A stretch of DNA of 64,000 nucleotides from Streptococcus mitis. GTDB taxonomy: Bacteria; Bacillota; Bacilli; Lactobacillales; Streptococcaceae. The notes under the pieces were generated by a model, which was not told the origin of the DNA, did not search any database, and was given only the letters and a program-made list of their open reading frames with translations. The stretch lies in NCBI RefSeq assembly GCF_016658865.1, contig NZ_CP067992.1, forward strand, positions 825,001 through 889,000. Direction: 5' to 3'. Within the stretch, counting starts at the first letter, position 1; each line of letters opens with the position of its first letter. A program made the position numbers and the translations under genes. Below, piece after piece: positions 9,638-18,834 of this stretch.

Positions 9638-10642
9638 ATGGTTGAAAGAGCGGAGAGTACTTTAATCGAAGGATACATATTAGTAAAAACTAATGTTAGA
9701 TTATTTCAAAATAAGTATCCTAATCACTTGTATAACCAATTTAAGTGTTGTGATCCGAATTGTGGTGTCCCACTAAGTTGTTCTGTATGGAATGACAAAA
9801 ATTCAAAAATGGGACCATATTTTTATATTAGTAATCATAATTTTCCACATATAGCTGGCTGTAAAGAAGTAAATCAATCTGAAAAGCAGAGTAGAGTAGA
9901 CAGTGATAGGACTTATGCTTATAAATGTATACAAGACAAGAAAATTATTACTTTAGGAAATACAGTTCAAAGTCATGGTAAAAAAACAACATCTAACACT
10001 GAGAATGTGTCTGAAAAGATGCCTAAAGCTATTTTTGTAAAGTCTGCTAACAATCATTCGACTTTAACAAAAAACAAGCAAAATAGAATTTCGTTACTAG
10101 ATTCTATGATTTCAATTTATAACGATATAAATTTTAACAATGATTCTGAAATTAAACTTGATTTTAATTTTCAATTAAATCAAAACCTTTCACTTGAATC
10201 TTTCAAAACGGAAGAAGAGTTCCAAGCATATGTAAATAAACGGAATAATAGAGAGCAGAATGTTAAAAGAATAAAGAATACACATTGTAGAAGTACCTTA
10301 AATAATCTTTTTTATATGATTTCTAAAGATTTGCCGTTTAATGAATTTCATATTTTTTATGGTAAGGCTAAGTTTTGGGAGTCAATCCAAAAACCTGGTT
10401 TAGTATACGTTTTTTTTAGCTCTCTTGATTCAAATACGTTGAACAATGATAAAAAGTTAAAGTTTAAATTTAATAAGAATCATTTAAATGATTACAATAA
10501 GAAAATTGTAAACGAAGCGCTAAAAAATAAATCAGAAGTAGAAATTTATTTCCAAGGAGCTTTTTCTGAAGGTGGATCGAATATTTATATGATTCCTTTA
10601 ACTTTACAAAACTATAATTCTATTTCTTTAAATTTGCAATAA
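9638..10642 (+). CDS. uncharacterised protein with N-terminal Cys/His cluster
   Basis: A 334-aa protein I do not recognise. Residues 36-75 hold Cys37, Cys38, Cys42 and Cys48, then His67, His71 and Cys75. A C-x3-C ... H-x3-C set is plausible for one zinc site. Residues about 80-130 are polar and low in complexity, perhaps a linker. Residues about 150-334 are rich in Asn/Lys/Phe, with beta-like segments near the C-terminus (GLVYVFFSS, EVEIYFQG). There are no membrane segments or signal peptide. It is AT-rich with rare-type codons, unlike rplL next door. As the first gene of an island with restriction-modification and toxin genes, a defence or nucleic-acid role is possible but unproven. Confidence 0.7.
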   Translation: MVERAESTLIEGYILVKTNVRLFQNKYPNHLYNQFKCCDPNCGVPLSCSVWNDKNSKMGPYFYISNHNFPHIAGCKEVNQSEKQSRVDSDRTYAYKCIQDKKIITLGNTVQSHGKKTTSNTENVSEKMPKAIFVKSANNHSTLTKNKQNRISLLDSMISIYNDINFNNDSEIKLDFNFQLNQNLSLESFKTEEEFQAYVNKRNNREQNVKRIKNTHCRSTLNNLFYMISKDLPFNEFHIFYGKAKFWESIQKPGLVYVFFSSLDSNTLNNDKKLKFKFNKNHLNDYNKKIVNEALKNKSEVEIYFQGAFSEGGSNIYMIPLTLQNYNSISLNLQ

Positions 10643-11055
10643 ATAACTAATGTACTTGGTATCAGGAAGTATTATTTATAAATAGTTATTATGGTATGAA
10701 TTTTGACCAATTTATTGATATGGAATAGACATTTCTTATCGGTGTTCAAAATGTTGGTAACGTAAGTTAAACGATAAAAATCTCATTTTTATGAATAGAA
10801 AGAATGAATGGATATGATCAAACGCCTACAGATTTTAAAGGTAATTATTGAATTTATTTAGATTGAAATTTTTTGTTCAATAGACGATAACTTTACTTTA
10901 ATATTTATGAAAGTTATTCATATATAGTTTTTTATAAATAATATAATGTTAATGGTTTGAAAAAATGTATTTATTTTTTTATAATATATGTGGGATTATC
11001 TTTTTATTTTATAAATCTTAAAATTGATTTAGAAAGAAATGGTGAGGAAATTTTT
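10643..11055. other. AT-rich stretch without a convincing gene
   Basis: About 410 bases of very AT-rich DNA. Short open pieces with protein-like character occur in different frames (for example around 10800-10850, reading NGYDQTPTDFKG). This suggests decayed coding sequence rather than a designed regulatory region. A TTG-initiated extension of the next ORF begins at 10957. No clear terminator for the 9638 gene was seen. Confidence 0.5.
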
Positions 11056-11457
11056 ATGCATAATGAAACTCAAGATATGGATGTTTTAGAATTTGCAAGA
11101 AAAATAAGTATGTTACCGATTGATACACCCTTGTCAAATAAATATGATAATGATTTTGGACAAATAAATGGCAAATGGTGGTCATGTCAACGAGAGCACC
11201 TAACTGTATGGGCTCTTCATTATCCGACAAAAGGAAAAGATAACTTTGCGCATGAACCTAGTAATAGTTCAAAGAAAATGTATAATCATTTTGGAAGACC
11301 TGAAACATTACTATGGTTAGCTGAAACATTGGGTGTAGATTCAAAACTTATAGAAGAAGTAATAGGAGAAATTTCTAATCACAATAACGCATCAACTCGT
11401 TGTAAAATAATTAGAGAATATATCCCTTTTGAAAGGATATTAGAATTATTAGATTAA
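11056..11457 (+). CDS. uncharacterised 133-aa protein
   Basis: I do not recognise this family. The ATG at 11056 is preferred because GGTGAGGA lies about 6-8 bases upstream. A longer frame from TTG 10957 adds a hydrophobic stretch with no good ribosome binding site. The protein is soluble, with a motif-rich centre (NGKWWSCQREHLTVWALHYPT) and a helical C-terminal half. The conserved-looking W, H and C residues hint at a folded domain. It lies between an unknown gene and the R-M operon and has its own terminator. A role in island function is inference only. Confidence 0.65.
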   Translation: MHNETQDMDVLEFARKISMLPIDTPLSNKYDNDFGQINGKWWSCQREHLTVWALHYPTKGKDNFAHEPSNSSKKMYNHFGRPETLLWLAETLGVDSKLIEEVIGEISNHNNASTRCKIIREYIPFERILELLD

Positions 11458-11490
11458 TTTAGTGAGAAATAAAAAGAATATATCCCATCT

Positions 11491-11516
11491 AAGTCACTAT
11501 CATTAGTGGCTTTTTT
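11491..11516 (+). terminator. terminator after the 133-aa gene
   Basis: Arms AAGtCACTA and TAGTGgCTT surround a TCAT loop and are followed by T6. Confidence 0.7.
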
Positions 11517-11540
11517 AAATTTTTAATGTTACATAAAATA

Positions 11541-11549
11541 TGATATAAT
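11541..11549 (+). promoter_or_regulatory. extended -10 promoter of the hsd operon
   Basis: TGA then TATAAT (11544-11549), about 50 bases before hsdM. The -35 is poor (TTTTAA at the right distance). Confidence 0.55.
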
Positions 11550-11598
11550 AAAAGCGATTACAAGTTTTTTAATAATTTATTTAAGTGGGAGTAGAATA

Positions 11599-13395
11599 AT
11601 GTCGAACATTAAAACGGAAAATGAACATCAAAAGCAAACTACAAATAATATTCAAAAAAAGGCTGCTCTCATTTGGGGCACAGCTGATATTCTACGTGGT
11701 CTATATAAACCACATGAGTATGGTAAGGTAATACTACCTATGACAGTCATTAAAAGACTTCATGATACATTGCTTCCTACACGAAGAGCTGTTTTGGAAA
11801 CTGTGGAGAATGTAAAAACTATCAAAGTTGAACAGATTAAAAACCGAAAATTAACGGATGCTTCAGGCTATAGTTTCTATAATACTAGCAACTTTACTTT
11901 TGATACACTCCTGTCTGATGCTGAGAATATTGAAGAAAACTTTAGGTCATTTATTAATGGTTTCTCAGAAAACGTACAAGATATTTTAGAGAACTTTGAA
12001 TTCGATAAGGAAATCACTAAAATGCAGAATAATGATGCTCTTTATTCAGTGATTCAAGAATTTAATAGTCAAAAGGCCTACCTGGGTGCGGATACAGTCA
12101 CTTCAACAGACATGGGCTACATTTTTGAGGAACTCGTTCGTCGTTTTTCAGAAAGTTATGGAGAAGGTGCTGGAGCACACTTTACTAGTCGAGATATTAT
12201 TTATCTCATGACAGATATCCTCTTGATTGATGAAAAAACATCAGATAAAGCTATTGTAAGAACTATTTACGATCAGACAATGGGAACCTCTCAAATGCTT
12301 TCAGCTATGATGGAGCGAATTAAAGCGTTAGATGCTAATGCAGATGTAACAACATTTGGTCAAGAGTTAAACCCAGAAACCTATGCTATTGCAAAAGCAG
12401 ACACGATGATTCGTGGAGGAAATCCAGATAATATGGCCTTAGGATCAACTCTCTCAAAAGATGCTTTTTCAGGTTATACTTTTGATTATTTGATTTCAAA
12501 CCCACCATTTGGTATCGATTGGAAGAAAGATCAGAGTGCTGTCAAGGCAGAGGCAGACTTAGGAGAACAAGGCCGTTTTGGGGTCGGTTTACCTAAGATT
12601 TCAGATGGTCAACTTCTTTTCCAACTAAATGGCATTGCTAAATTAAAAGATTCAGGTCGTATGGCGATTATCCATAATGGTTCAGCTCTATTTTCTGGAA
12701 ATGCAGGAGGTGGAGAATCAGAAATTCGTAGACATGTTATTATGAATGACTGGCTGGAAGCTATTATTCAACTACCGACTGATTTGTTTTATAATACAGG
12801 AATTTCTACCTATATTTGGATTATCACTAAAAATAAAAGTAAAGAACGACAAGGTAAAGTGCAGTTATTAGATGCAAGTAAAGCGTTTGTTAAGCGTCGT
12901 AAAAATATTGGTGATAAGAAGGTTGATATTGATAAGCAACGTCGAGAACTAATTGTAGAGGCTTATGGTGAATTTGCTAATAAAATTTATACTGAAGAAG
13001 ATTCGGTAGTAGAGTCTAAAGTATTTAATAATGATTTTTTTGGTTATCAAAAAGTTGTTGTTGAAACACCTCTATATGATGAAAGTGGCAATATTATCAG
13101 AAAGAAAAATGGGAAACCAGAACCTGATACTAGCAAGCGTGATACTGAGGATATTCCTCTGACAGAAGATATTGATACTTACATCAATAGAGAGGTACTG
13201 CCTTTCAATCCAGACGGTTGGGTTGATAAAAGTAAAACAAAGATTGGTTTTGAGATTCCATTTACACGTTTGTTTTACAAATATCAAGCGCCAGAAAGTT
13301 CTGAGGTTATCGCAAAGCGTATCAAAGCACTGGAGGAGAAAATTGTGAAGAATTTTGAAGCTCTGAGTAGTAACGGCGTGGAGGAATTGGGATGA
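11599..13395 (+). CDS. hsdM: type I restriction-modification system, methyltransferase subunit HsdM
   Basis: N6-adenine DNA methyltransferase subunit of a type I R-M complex (with HsdS it methylates, with HsdR it cleaves). It has an N-terminal helical HsdM domain (about 20-165), then the N6_Mtase domain. Catalytic motif IV is NPPF at residues 301-304. The SAM-binding motif I reads DQTMGTSQML (about 225-234), where most HsdM proteins have DPxxGTGGML; this is either a subfamily trait or a change worth checking. At 598 aa it is long. GGGAG lies before the ATG. It overlaps hsdS by four bases. Confidence 0.92.
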   Translation: MSNIKTENEHQKQTTNNIQKKAALIWGTADILRGLYKPHEYGKVILPMTVIKRLHDTLLPTRRAVLETVENVKTIKVEQIKNRKLTDASGYSFYNTSNFTFDTLLSDAENIEENFRSFINGFSENVQDILENFEFDKEITKMQNNDALYSVIQEFNSQKAYLGADTVTSTDMGYIFEELVRRFSESYGEGAGAHFTSRDIIYLMTDILLIDEKTSDKAIVRTIYDQTMGTSQMLSAMMERIKALDANADVTTFGQELNPETYAIAKADTMIRGGNPDNMALGSTLSKDAFSGYTFDYLISNPPFGIDWKKDQSAVKAEADLGEQGRFGVGLPKISDGQLLFQLNGIAKLKDSGRMAIIHNGSALFSGNAGGGESEIRRHVIMNDWLEAIIQLPTDLFYNTGISTYIWIITKNKSKERQGKVQLLDASKAFVKRRKNIGDKKVDIDKQRRELIVEAYGEFANKIYTEEDSVVESKVFNNDFFGYQKVVVETPLYDESGNIIRKKNGKPEPDTSKRDTEDIPLTEDIDTYINREVLPFNPDGWVDKSKTKIGFEIPFTRLFYKYQAPESSEVIAKRIKALEEKIVKNFEALSSNGVEELG

Positions 13396-14636
13396 GAAAG
13401 TTGAAGGACAGCGGTGTAGAATGGATAGGTGAGATTCCTGAGCACTGGGAGGTTTCGACTATCTCAAAAGTTTTTTCCCAACGCAATATGAAAGTTTCAG
13501 ATTTTGATTTTTCTCCGCTATCAGTTACTAAACATGGAATTGTGCCTCAGTTAGAAAGTGCAGCAAAATCAGATGACCATTCAAATCGAAAATTAGTAAA
13601 AAAAGGTGATTTTGTAGTAAATTCTCGTTCGGATAGAAAAATGTCTTCAGGAGTTTCAGAGTTTGATGGTTCGGTTAGTTTAATCAACCTTGTTATGATA
13701 CCAAGAGGGGAAAAACTTAATGGTAAGTTTGTAGGTTATCTTCTGAAAAACTATGGTTTTGCAGAAGAGTTTTATCGTTGGGGAACTGGTATTGTTGCTG
13801 ATTTATGGTCAACTAACTGGGAAAGAGGAAAAAGAATTCAGCTCCCAATCCCTCCTATTTCCGAACAACAAAGAATTGCAAAATTTCTTGATGAAAAGAC
13901 CGCTCTAATTGATGATATTATTACAGATACGAAACAAACGATTGCAGAGTTAAAATCATACAAACAGTCTTTAATTTCGGAAATTGTTACTAATGGTATT
14001 AATAAAGATGTAAAAATGGTTTCTACCGAGATTGATTGGATTGATGAAATTCCTGAGGGATGGGAAGTTGCAAAAATTAAAAATATATCAAAGTTAAGAA
14101 ATGAAAAAACGTCTTATGAGAGAGGCCAGAATTTTTTAGCTTTAGAAAAAATGGTTTCATATAAACCAGGATATATCGATTTATTGACTGAAGTCGAAAA
14201 CGGAAGACAACAAGTTATAAAACAAGGTGATATTGTGTTTAGCAAATTACGTCCCTACCTTGCTAAGGTAGCTTTAGCTGATTTTGATGGACATGGGACA
14301 GGTGAATTATTGGTGTTTAATGATATTAAAATTAAGCGTAAACTATTCATGTACAAATTAATTTCTGAACAGATTTTACAACCAGTAAGAGGGGCGTCTT
14401 ATGGAGTGAAAATGCCAAGGGCTAATCCTGATTTTATATTATCATTACCTATTTCTTTTCCAATTTCATTATCTGAGCAATCTAAAATTGTAAACTATCT
14501 TGATCAAAAGATGTCTCAAATTGATACTTTAATTATAGAAAAAGAAAATCTTATATCCGAATATGAGTATTATAAAAAATCAATAATTTATGAATATGTG
14601 ACAGGGAAAAAGCAGGTGGAAGTCTATGAAAGTTGA
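13392..14636 (+). CDS. hsdS: type I restriction-modification system, specificity subunit HsdS
   Basis: Determines the bipartite DNA target of the R-M complex. It has two half-modules: DSGVEWIGEIPEHWEV at the N-terminus echoed by IDWIDEIPEGWEV near residue 220, each opening a target-recognition domain. Each ends in a conserved spacer helix (PPISEQQRIAKFLDEK near 155 and LSEQSKIVNYLDQK near 360) and a coiled-coil-like segment. At 414 aa it is full length. Start ATG overlaps the hsdM stop. No extra hsdS fragment was seen in the window, so target switching by hsdS shuffling is not supported here. The target sequence cannot be predicted. Confidence 0.93.
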   Translation: MRKLKDSGVEWIGEIPEHWEVSTISKVFSQRNMKVSDFDFSPLSVTKHGIVPQLESAAKSDDHSNRKLVKKGDFVVNSRSDRKMSSGVSEFDGSVSLINLVMIPRGEKLNGKFVGYLLKNYGFAEEFYRWGTGIVADLWSTNWERGKRIQLPIPPISEQQRIAKFLDEKTALIDDIITDTKQTIAELKSYKQSLISEIVTNGINKDVKMVSTEIDWIDEIPEGWEVAKIKNISKLRNEKTSYERGQNFLALEKMVSYKPGYIDLLTEVENGRQQVIKQGDIVFSKLRPYLAKVALADFDGHGTGELLVFNDIKIKRKLFMYKLISEQILQPVRGASYGVKMPRANPDFILSLPISFPISLSEQSKIVNYLDQKMSQIDTLIIEKENLISEYEYYKKSIIYEYVTGKKQVEVYES

Positions 14637-15768
14637 TTTTGAACTATTGTTAAAACCAAAAATCCAAGACGGAGACTTACGCCAGCTGTTTTGGAAATCC
14701 TTTGAAAGGGTTCATGACATCAATCGGTTAGAGAAAACCAATACGCTTACTTACTATTTCCCAGAGGATAACCCGCTACAATTTAAAACAATCATCAGAA
14801 AATCAGATAATATCCTTCATTGTCGACTAAAAGCAACAGTTGATATTCACTGGAGGAAGACGTGTTTCTATGATAAGTTTAGAGCAAGGATAAGTGGAGT
14901 CTTGAGTCAACATTTTGAAGTAACTCATTACTCTGCTGATTTATCAGCTTACTATGCGAAAAAATGCTACTCGACTCTTCTTGACTATGAAACCAACTTA
15001 AGAAAGATTTTTTACTTCATTTACCATTTCTATGATGTGACAGATGCGACCGCTGGACGCAAAAAACAAACCTTAAATGCCTATGTTGAAGATTTGGATT
15101 TGAGTCAACTAGAAAAACTCTTGTTTGCGAAAGATTGGCTGTTAGTTGGTAAATCTTATGAATTTTGTGGTATTAGCAAAGATAGCAATCTATACGAAAA
15201 ATTCTCAAAGATAGCTGAAAAGATAGAATTTCGAAGTCTGTGGGAAGTGAATATAAAGCCCTTACTACCTAAGCATGATATTGATGAAGAAGTCATAACG
15301 AAGATTAGAAATGTCCGAAATAAGGTCGCTCACCATAAAGAAATGAGCTTTAATGATTGGAAGTTCTGTAAAAATGAAGTTCGGACCTATGCTAATAAAT
15401 TTCACAAAATTCAAGATGAGCTACTTGAAAGGAAATTTTACCAAAATACAAAGGGTTCAACTGTTGCACTACAAGGACTTCTTGAAATGTCGAAACAATT
15501 TCAAAAAGCGGTTGAAGCTTACACAAAGACAATACAGGCCCACAATGCAATTCTGTTAGGAGAAACAATAGCAAAGGCAATGAAGAGTATAACTATTCCT
15601 AGAATTGATATTTCTAAAACCATTGCACCTGCTATGGCCGAGATTGCTAATTCTCATGTTGAACGTATATCAAAAATAATGCAAAATACAACTATTCCTC
15701 AGATAGGCGTGTTAGGAAATGATGAGCAAGAAAGTTCATCGGAAAACGATGAAGAAGATAAGGAATAA
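14626..15768 (+). CDS. HEPN-domain protein embedded in the type I R-M operon
   Basis: A 380-aa protein lying between hsdS and hsdR. The ATG is inside the hsdS 3' end and the stop is one base before hsdR, so it is co-translated with the R-M genes. Residues about 120-265 are helical and contain IRNVRNKVAHHK (about 227-238). R-N-x3-H is the HEPN signature (R-x4-6-H) seen in RNases such as abortive-infection and anticodon nucleases. The N-terminal ~115 aa have no motif I know. The C-terminal tail repeats a TIPRIDISK/TTIPQIG-like element and ends acidic. By analogy with PrrC-type and other R-M-linked HEPN proteins, it may be an RNA-cleaving back-up defence. This is inferred, not shown. Confidence 0.75.
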   Translation: MKVDFELLLKPKIQDGDLRQLFWKSFERVHDINRLEKTNTLTYYFPEDNPLQFKTIIRKSDNILHCRLKATVDIHWRKTCFYDKFRARISGVLSQHFEVTHYSADLSAYYAKKCYSTLLDYETNLRKIFYFIYHFYDVTDATAGRKKQTLNAYVEDLDLSQLEKLLFAKDWLLVGKSYEFCGISKDSNLYEKFSKIAEKIEFRSLWEVNIKPLLPKHDIDEEVITKIRNVRNKVAHHKEMSFNDWKFCKNEVRTYANKFHKIQDELLERKFYQNTKGSTVALQGLLEMSKQFQKAVEAYTKTIQAHNAILLGETIAKAMKSITIPRIDISKTIAPAMAEIANSHVERISKIMQNTTIPQIGVLGNDEQESSSENDEEDKE

Positions 15769-15769
15769 T

Positions 15770-18700
15770 ATGGAAGATAATGAAAAACGCTTTGAGCAAG
15801 ATATCGAAACTTGGTTAAGTTCGCAAGACGGTGGGTGGATAAAAACTAAGTTTCAAGACTCAAACTATGATGCGACAAAAGGTCTCGACTTAGATGCTCT
15901 TTTATCCTATATTCAGGAAACACAGAGTAAAATGTGGGAACGTTACAAAAAGGTAGTTGGAGTAAATCCTGAAAGTTCTTTTTTCAAGAGATTTGAACAA
16001 GAAGTTAATAACCATGGGATTTTACATGTACTACGTAATGGTATAAAGGATAGAGGATGTAAATTTAAAGTAATACAATTTAAACCGTCTTCTAGTTTAA
16101 ATGATGAACTTTGTCTTGCCTATCAAGCAAATAAAACTACGATTACACGTCAGTTTGCTTATAGCCCTCATAACAAAAATACGATTGATATCGTCTTGTC
16201 TATAAATGGTATACCTCTAGTAGCTCTTGAACTGAAAAATCAGTTTAAGAATCAGTCTGTAGAACATGCAAAAAAACAGTTTATGTTTGATAGAGATCCA
16301 AAAGAACTGGTTTTCCAATTTAATCGCCGTTTTCTTGTGTACTTTGCAGTTGATACTCATGAGGTATGGATGACTACGAAACTAGCTGGAGACAAGACTT
16401 ATTTTCTACCCTTCAATCAAGGTTCGAATGGTGCTGGTAATGTTGGTGGTGCTGGGAATCCTGAACGTGATGATGATTATATAACAGCCTATCTTTGGCA
16501 GAATGTTTTACAAAAAGATGCTCTCTTAGATATCATTCAGAGATTTATGAATCTAGAAGTTAAGATTGAAAAGAATTCATCTGGAAAACAGGTTGAGAAG
16601 AAAACGTTGATTTTCCCTAGATATCACCAGTTAGATGTTGTTAAAAAGTTAGTAGAAGACACTCAACAGAACGGTTCTGGAAATCATTATTTGATTCAGC
16701 ACTCAGCAGGTTCTGGGAAATCTAATTCAATTGCCTGGTTAGCTTATCACTTGCAGAGAATTCACAATGATCAGAATCAACCCTTGTTTAACTCAGTTAT
16801 AATTGTTACAGACAGAACAGTACTAGATAGGCAGTTGCAAGATACTATTACTTCATTTGATGCTACAACAGGTCTAGTTGAAACTATTGGAGAAAACAAA
16901 TCTTCTAAGGACTTGTTGAAAGCAATAAATGATGGTCGCCAAATCATAATAACCACCCTGCAAAAATTCCCAGTTATTTATCAAGAGGTTGATTCAACAC
17001 AAGGTAAACGTTTTGCTGTCATTGTGGATGAAGCACATTCTTCACAGACAGGGACAGCAGCTCAAAAATTGAGAAGAGCTTTATCGGACACAGAGGATGC
17101 TTTAAAAGAGTGGGAAGAGTTTGATGAGGAAGAAGCTTCAAAAGCACGTGACGAGGAAGATGAGTTAAATACTATTTTGCTTGGACAGGGACGTCATGAA
17201 AATATCTCATTCTATGCTTTTACAGCGACCCCTAAAGTGAAAACAATGGAAATGTTTGGAACTCAGCAAGCTGACGGTAGTTTTGTACCATTTCATGTTT
17301 ATTCAATGAGACAAGCTATCGAGGAAGGCTTTATTTTAGATGTCTTAAAAAATTACATGACATACCATACAGCATACCAGATAGCTAAGTTGGTTGAGGA
17401 TGATCCAAAACTTCCACCTTCAACTGCCAAGCGAATTATCACTCGTTATGCTGACCTCCACCCATATAATATTGCTCAGAAAACTGAGATTATGATTGAG
17501 ACGTTTAGAGAAAAGACACGTCATAGTATAGGTGGTAGAGGGAAAGCAATGGTTGTAACGAGTTCTCGTTTGGCTGCAGTTCGCTACTTAAATGAATTTA
17601 AGCGATATATTGATGAAAAGGGATATCGTGATATAGGAGTTCTCGTAGCTTTTTCAGGTGATGTTATCGATGGAGATGATCACTACAATGAAGTTGGATT
17701 AAACATTCTTAAAGACGGTTCTCATGTAAAGGAAAATCAATTAAAAGAAGTCTTTCATGGGACAGACTTTAATATTTTAATTGTGGCTGAAAAATATCAA
17801 ACAGGTTTTGATGAACCATTGTTACATACGATGTTTGTAGATAAGAAACTTCGTGGGGTTAAAGCTGTTCAGACATTATCTCGCCTTAATCGAACGACAA
17901 CTAATAAATCAGATACATTTATATTGGATTTTAAAAATACTGCAGAAGAGATTCAAAAAGCATTTCAGCCATTTTATGAAGTTTCCAGTCTTGATAAGGC
18001 TATTGATCCCAATATGCTTTATGATGCTAAAGAAAAAATTCGTAAGTACAAAATTTATACTGATGAAGACGTTCTTAAAGTTTCTGGTCTTTATAGTAAA
18101 GCTAGCATAGAGCAAGATGCAAAATTGCTTGGACGTCTTTCGGCGGTCTTTAGACCGATAATTGAAAGATATAAAGAACTGGATGATACAGTTCAGTATG
18201 AATTTAGAACTCTCCTTAGAGGTTTTAAAGAAAAATACAATTATATTTCCCAACTTATAAGACTTTTTGACAAAGATTTATTGGAAGAGAGTATTTTTGT
18301 TACTTATTTGATAAATCTTTTACCAATTCCTGGGGTAGATTATGTTGACATCGAAGATAAGATTCGTATGGAATATTACAAGTTGACACAGGACGGTTTT
18401 GGTTCTATAGACTTATCATCTAGTGAACAGTCTCAGTATAAACAACAAGAAAAAATTAATCCAACTGTAAAGGCTCCTGAAGAGAATGATAGCTTAACTG
18501 CAATAATTGAAAAAATTAATAGTCAATTCCCAGATACATTTACTGAAGACGACCGTGTTATACTTGAGATGCTTGTTAATCACGTGGTTAATAATCCAAC
18601 AGAAAAACAGCGTTCTTTGGCAAAAGGGAATGATTTTCCGATGTTTAAAAACTCCCTATTTCCAAAAGAATTTGAAGATCGGGTTGTTGAACTCTCTAAT

Positions 18701-18811
18701 TCGGCTAATGAAGTTTTCGTTAAATTATTCCAAGATGAGAATTTATTTAAGTTGCTTCAGTCAATTGTTGCAGGCGAGGCATACAAATATTGGAGAAGTG
18801 AAGGAAATTAA
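15770..18811 (+). CDS. hsdR: type I restriction-modification system, restriction subunit HsdR
   Basis: ATP-dependent translocase/endonuclease subunit. Start 15770 is chosen (AAGGAATAAT upstream, one base after the previous stop). An in-frame ATG at 15719 would add 17 basic residues inside the preceding gene. The protein has 1013 aa. The N-terminal nuclease fold shows D140 and E154-L-K156 of a PD-(D/E)xK site. The motor has Walker A SAGSGKSN (312-319), DEAH (420-423), an FTATPK motif and a later QTGFDEP/QTLSRLNR helicase region. All catalytic elements look intact, so the system is probably active. It is the last gene of the operon. Confidence 0.93.
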   Translation: MEDNEKRFEQDIETWLSSQDGGWIKTKFQDSNYDATKGLDLDALLSYIQETQSKMWERYKKVVGVNPESSFFKRFEQEVNNHGILHVLRNGIKDRGCKFKVIQFKPSSSLNDELCLAYQANKTTITRQFAYSPHNKNTIDIVLSINGIPLVALELKNQFKNQSVEHAKKQFMFDRDPKELVFQFNRRFLVYFAVDTHEVWMTTKLAGDKTYFLPFNQGSNGAGNVGGAGNPERDDDYITAYLWQNVLQKDALLDIIQRFMNLEVKIEKNSSGKQVEKKTLIFPRYHQLDVVKKLVEDTQQNGSGNHYLIQHSAGSGKSNSIAWLAYHLQRIHNDQNQPLFNSVIIVTDRTVLDRQLQDTITSFDATTGLVETIGENKSSKDLLKAINDGRQIIITTLQKFPVIYQEVDSTQGKRFAVIVDEAHSSQTGTAAQKLRRALSDTEDALKEWEEFDEEEASKARDEEDELNTILLGQGRHENISFYAFTATPKVKTMEMFGTQQADGSFVPFHVYSMRQAIEEGFILDVLKNYMTYHTAYQIAKLVEDDPKLPPSTAKRIITRYADLHPYNIAQKTEIMIETFREKTRHSIGGRGKAMVVTSSRLAAVRYLNEFKRYIDEKGYRDIGVLVAFSGDVIDGDDHYNEVGLNILKDGSHVKENQLKEVFHGTDFNILIVAEKYQTGFDEPLLHTMFVDKKLRGVKAVQTLSRLNRTTTNKSDTFILDFKNTAEEIQKAFQPFYEVSSLDKAIDPNMLYDAKEKIRKYKIYTDEDVLKVSGLYSKASIEQDAKLLGRLSAVFRPIIERYKELDDTVQYEFRTLLRGFKEKYNYISQLIRLFDKDLLEESIFVTYLINLLPIPGVDYVDIEDKIRMEYYKLTQDGFGSIDLSSSEQSQYKQQEKINPTVKAPEENDSLTAIIEKINSQFPDTFTEDDRVILEMLVNHVVNNPTEKQRSLAKGNDFPMFKNSLFPKEFEDRVVELSNSANEVFVKLFQDENLFKLLQSIVAGEAYKYWRSEGN

Positions 18812-18834
18812 GTATATATTAAAGCCCGTAATAA

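Noticed and set aside
9055..9678. 207-aa minus-strand open frame across rplL
   Set aside because: It is a shadow of the Ala-rich rplL gene, without a start site or family.
10678..10689. 12-base match (ATAAATAGTTAT) to the core of the 30-bp inverted repeat
   Set aside because: It is short, in very AT-rich DNA, and lacks the GATAA arm and the GGTAGGAG end. Chance is likely.
10957..11055. TTG-initiated N-terminal extension with a membrane-like segment for the 133-aa protein
   Set aside because: It has no ribosome binding site, whereas ATG 11056 has GGTGAGGA at good spacing.
13392..14636. hsdS as the substrate of the nearby tyrosine recombinase
   Set aside because: No second hsdS or hsdS fragment and no inverted copy of hsdS sequence was seen in the window. 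The recombinase lies beside a different inverted repeat.
15719..15769. Upstream ATG for hsdR
   Set aside because: It would add 17 residues inside the HEPN gene. ATG 15770 has AAGGA and follows the previous stop by one base.
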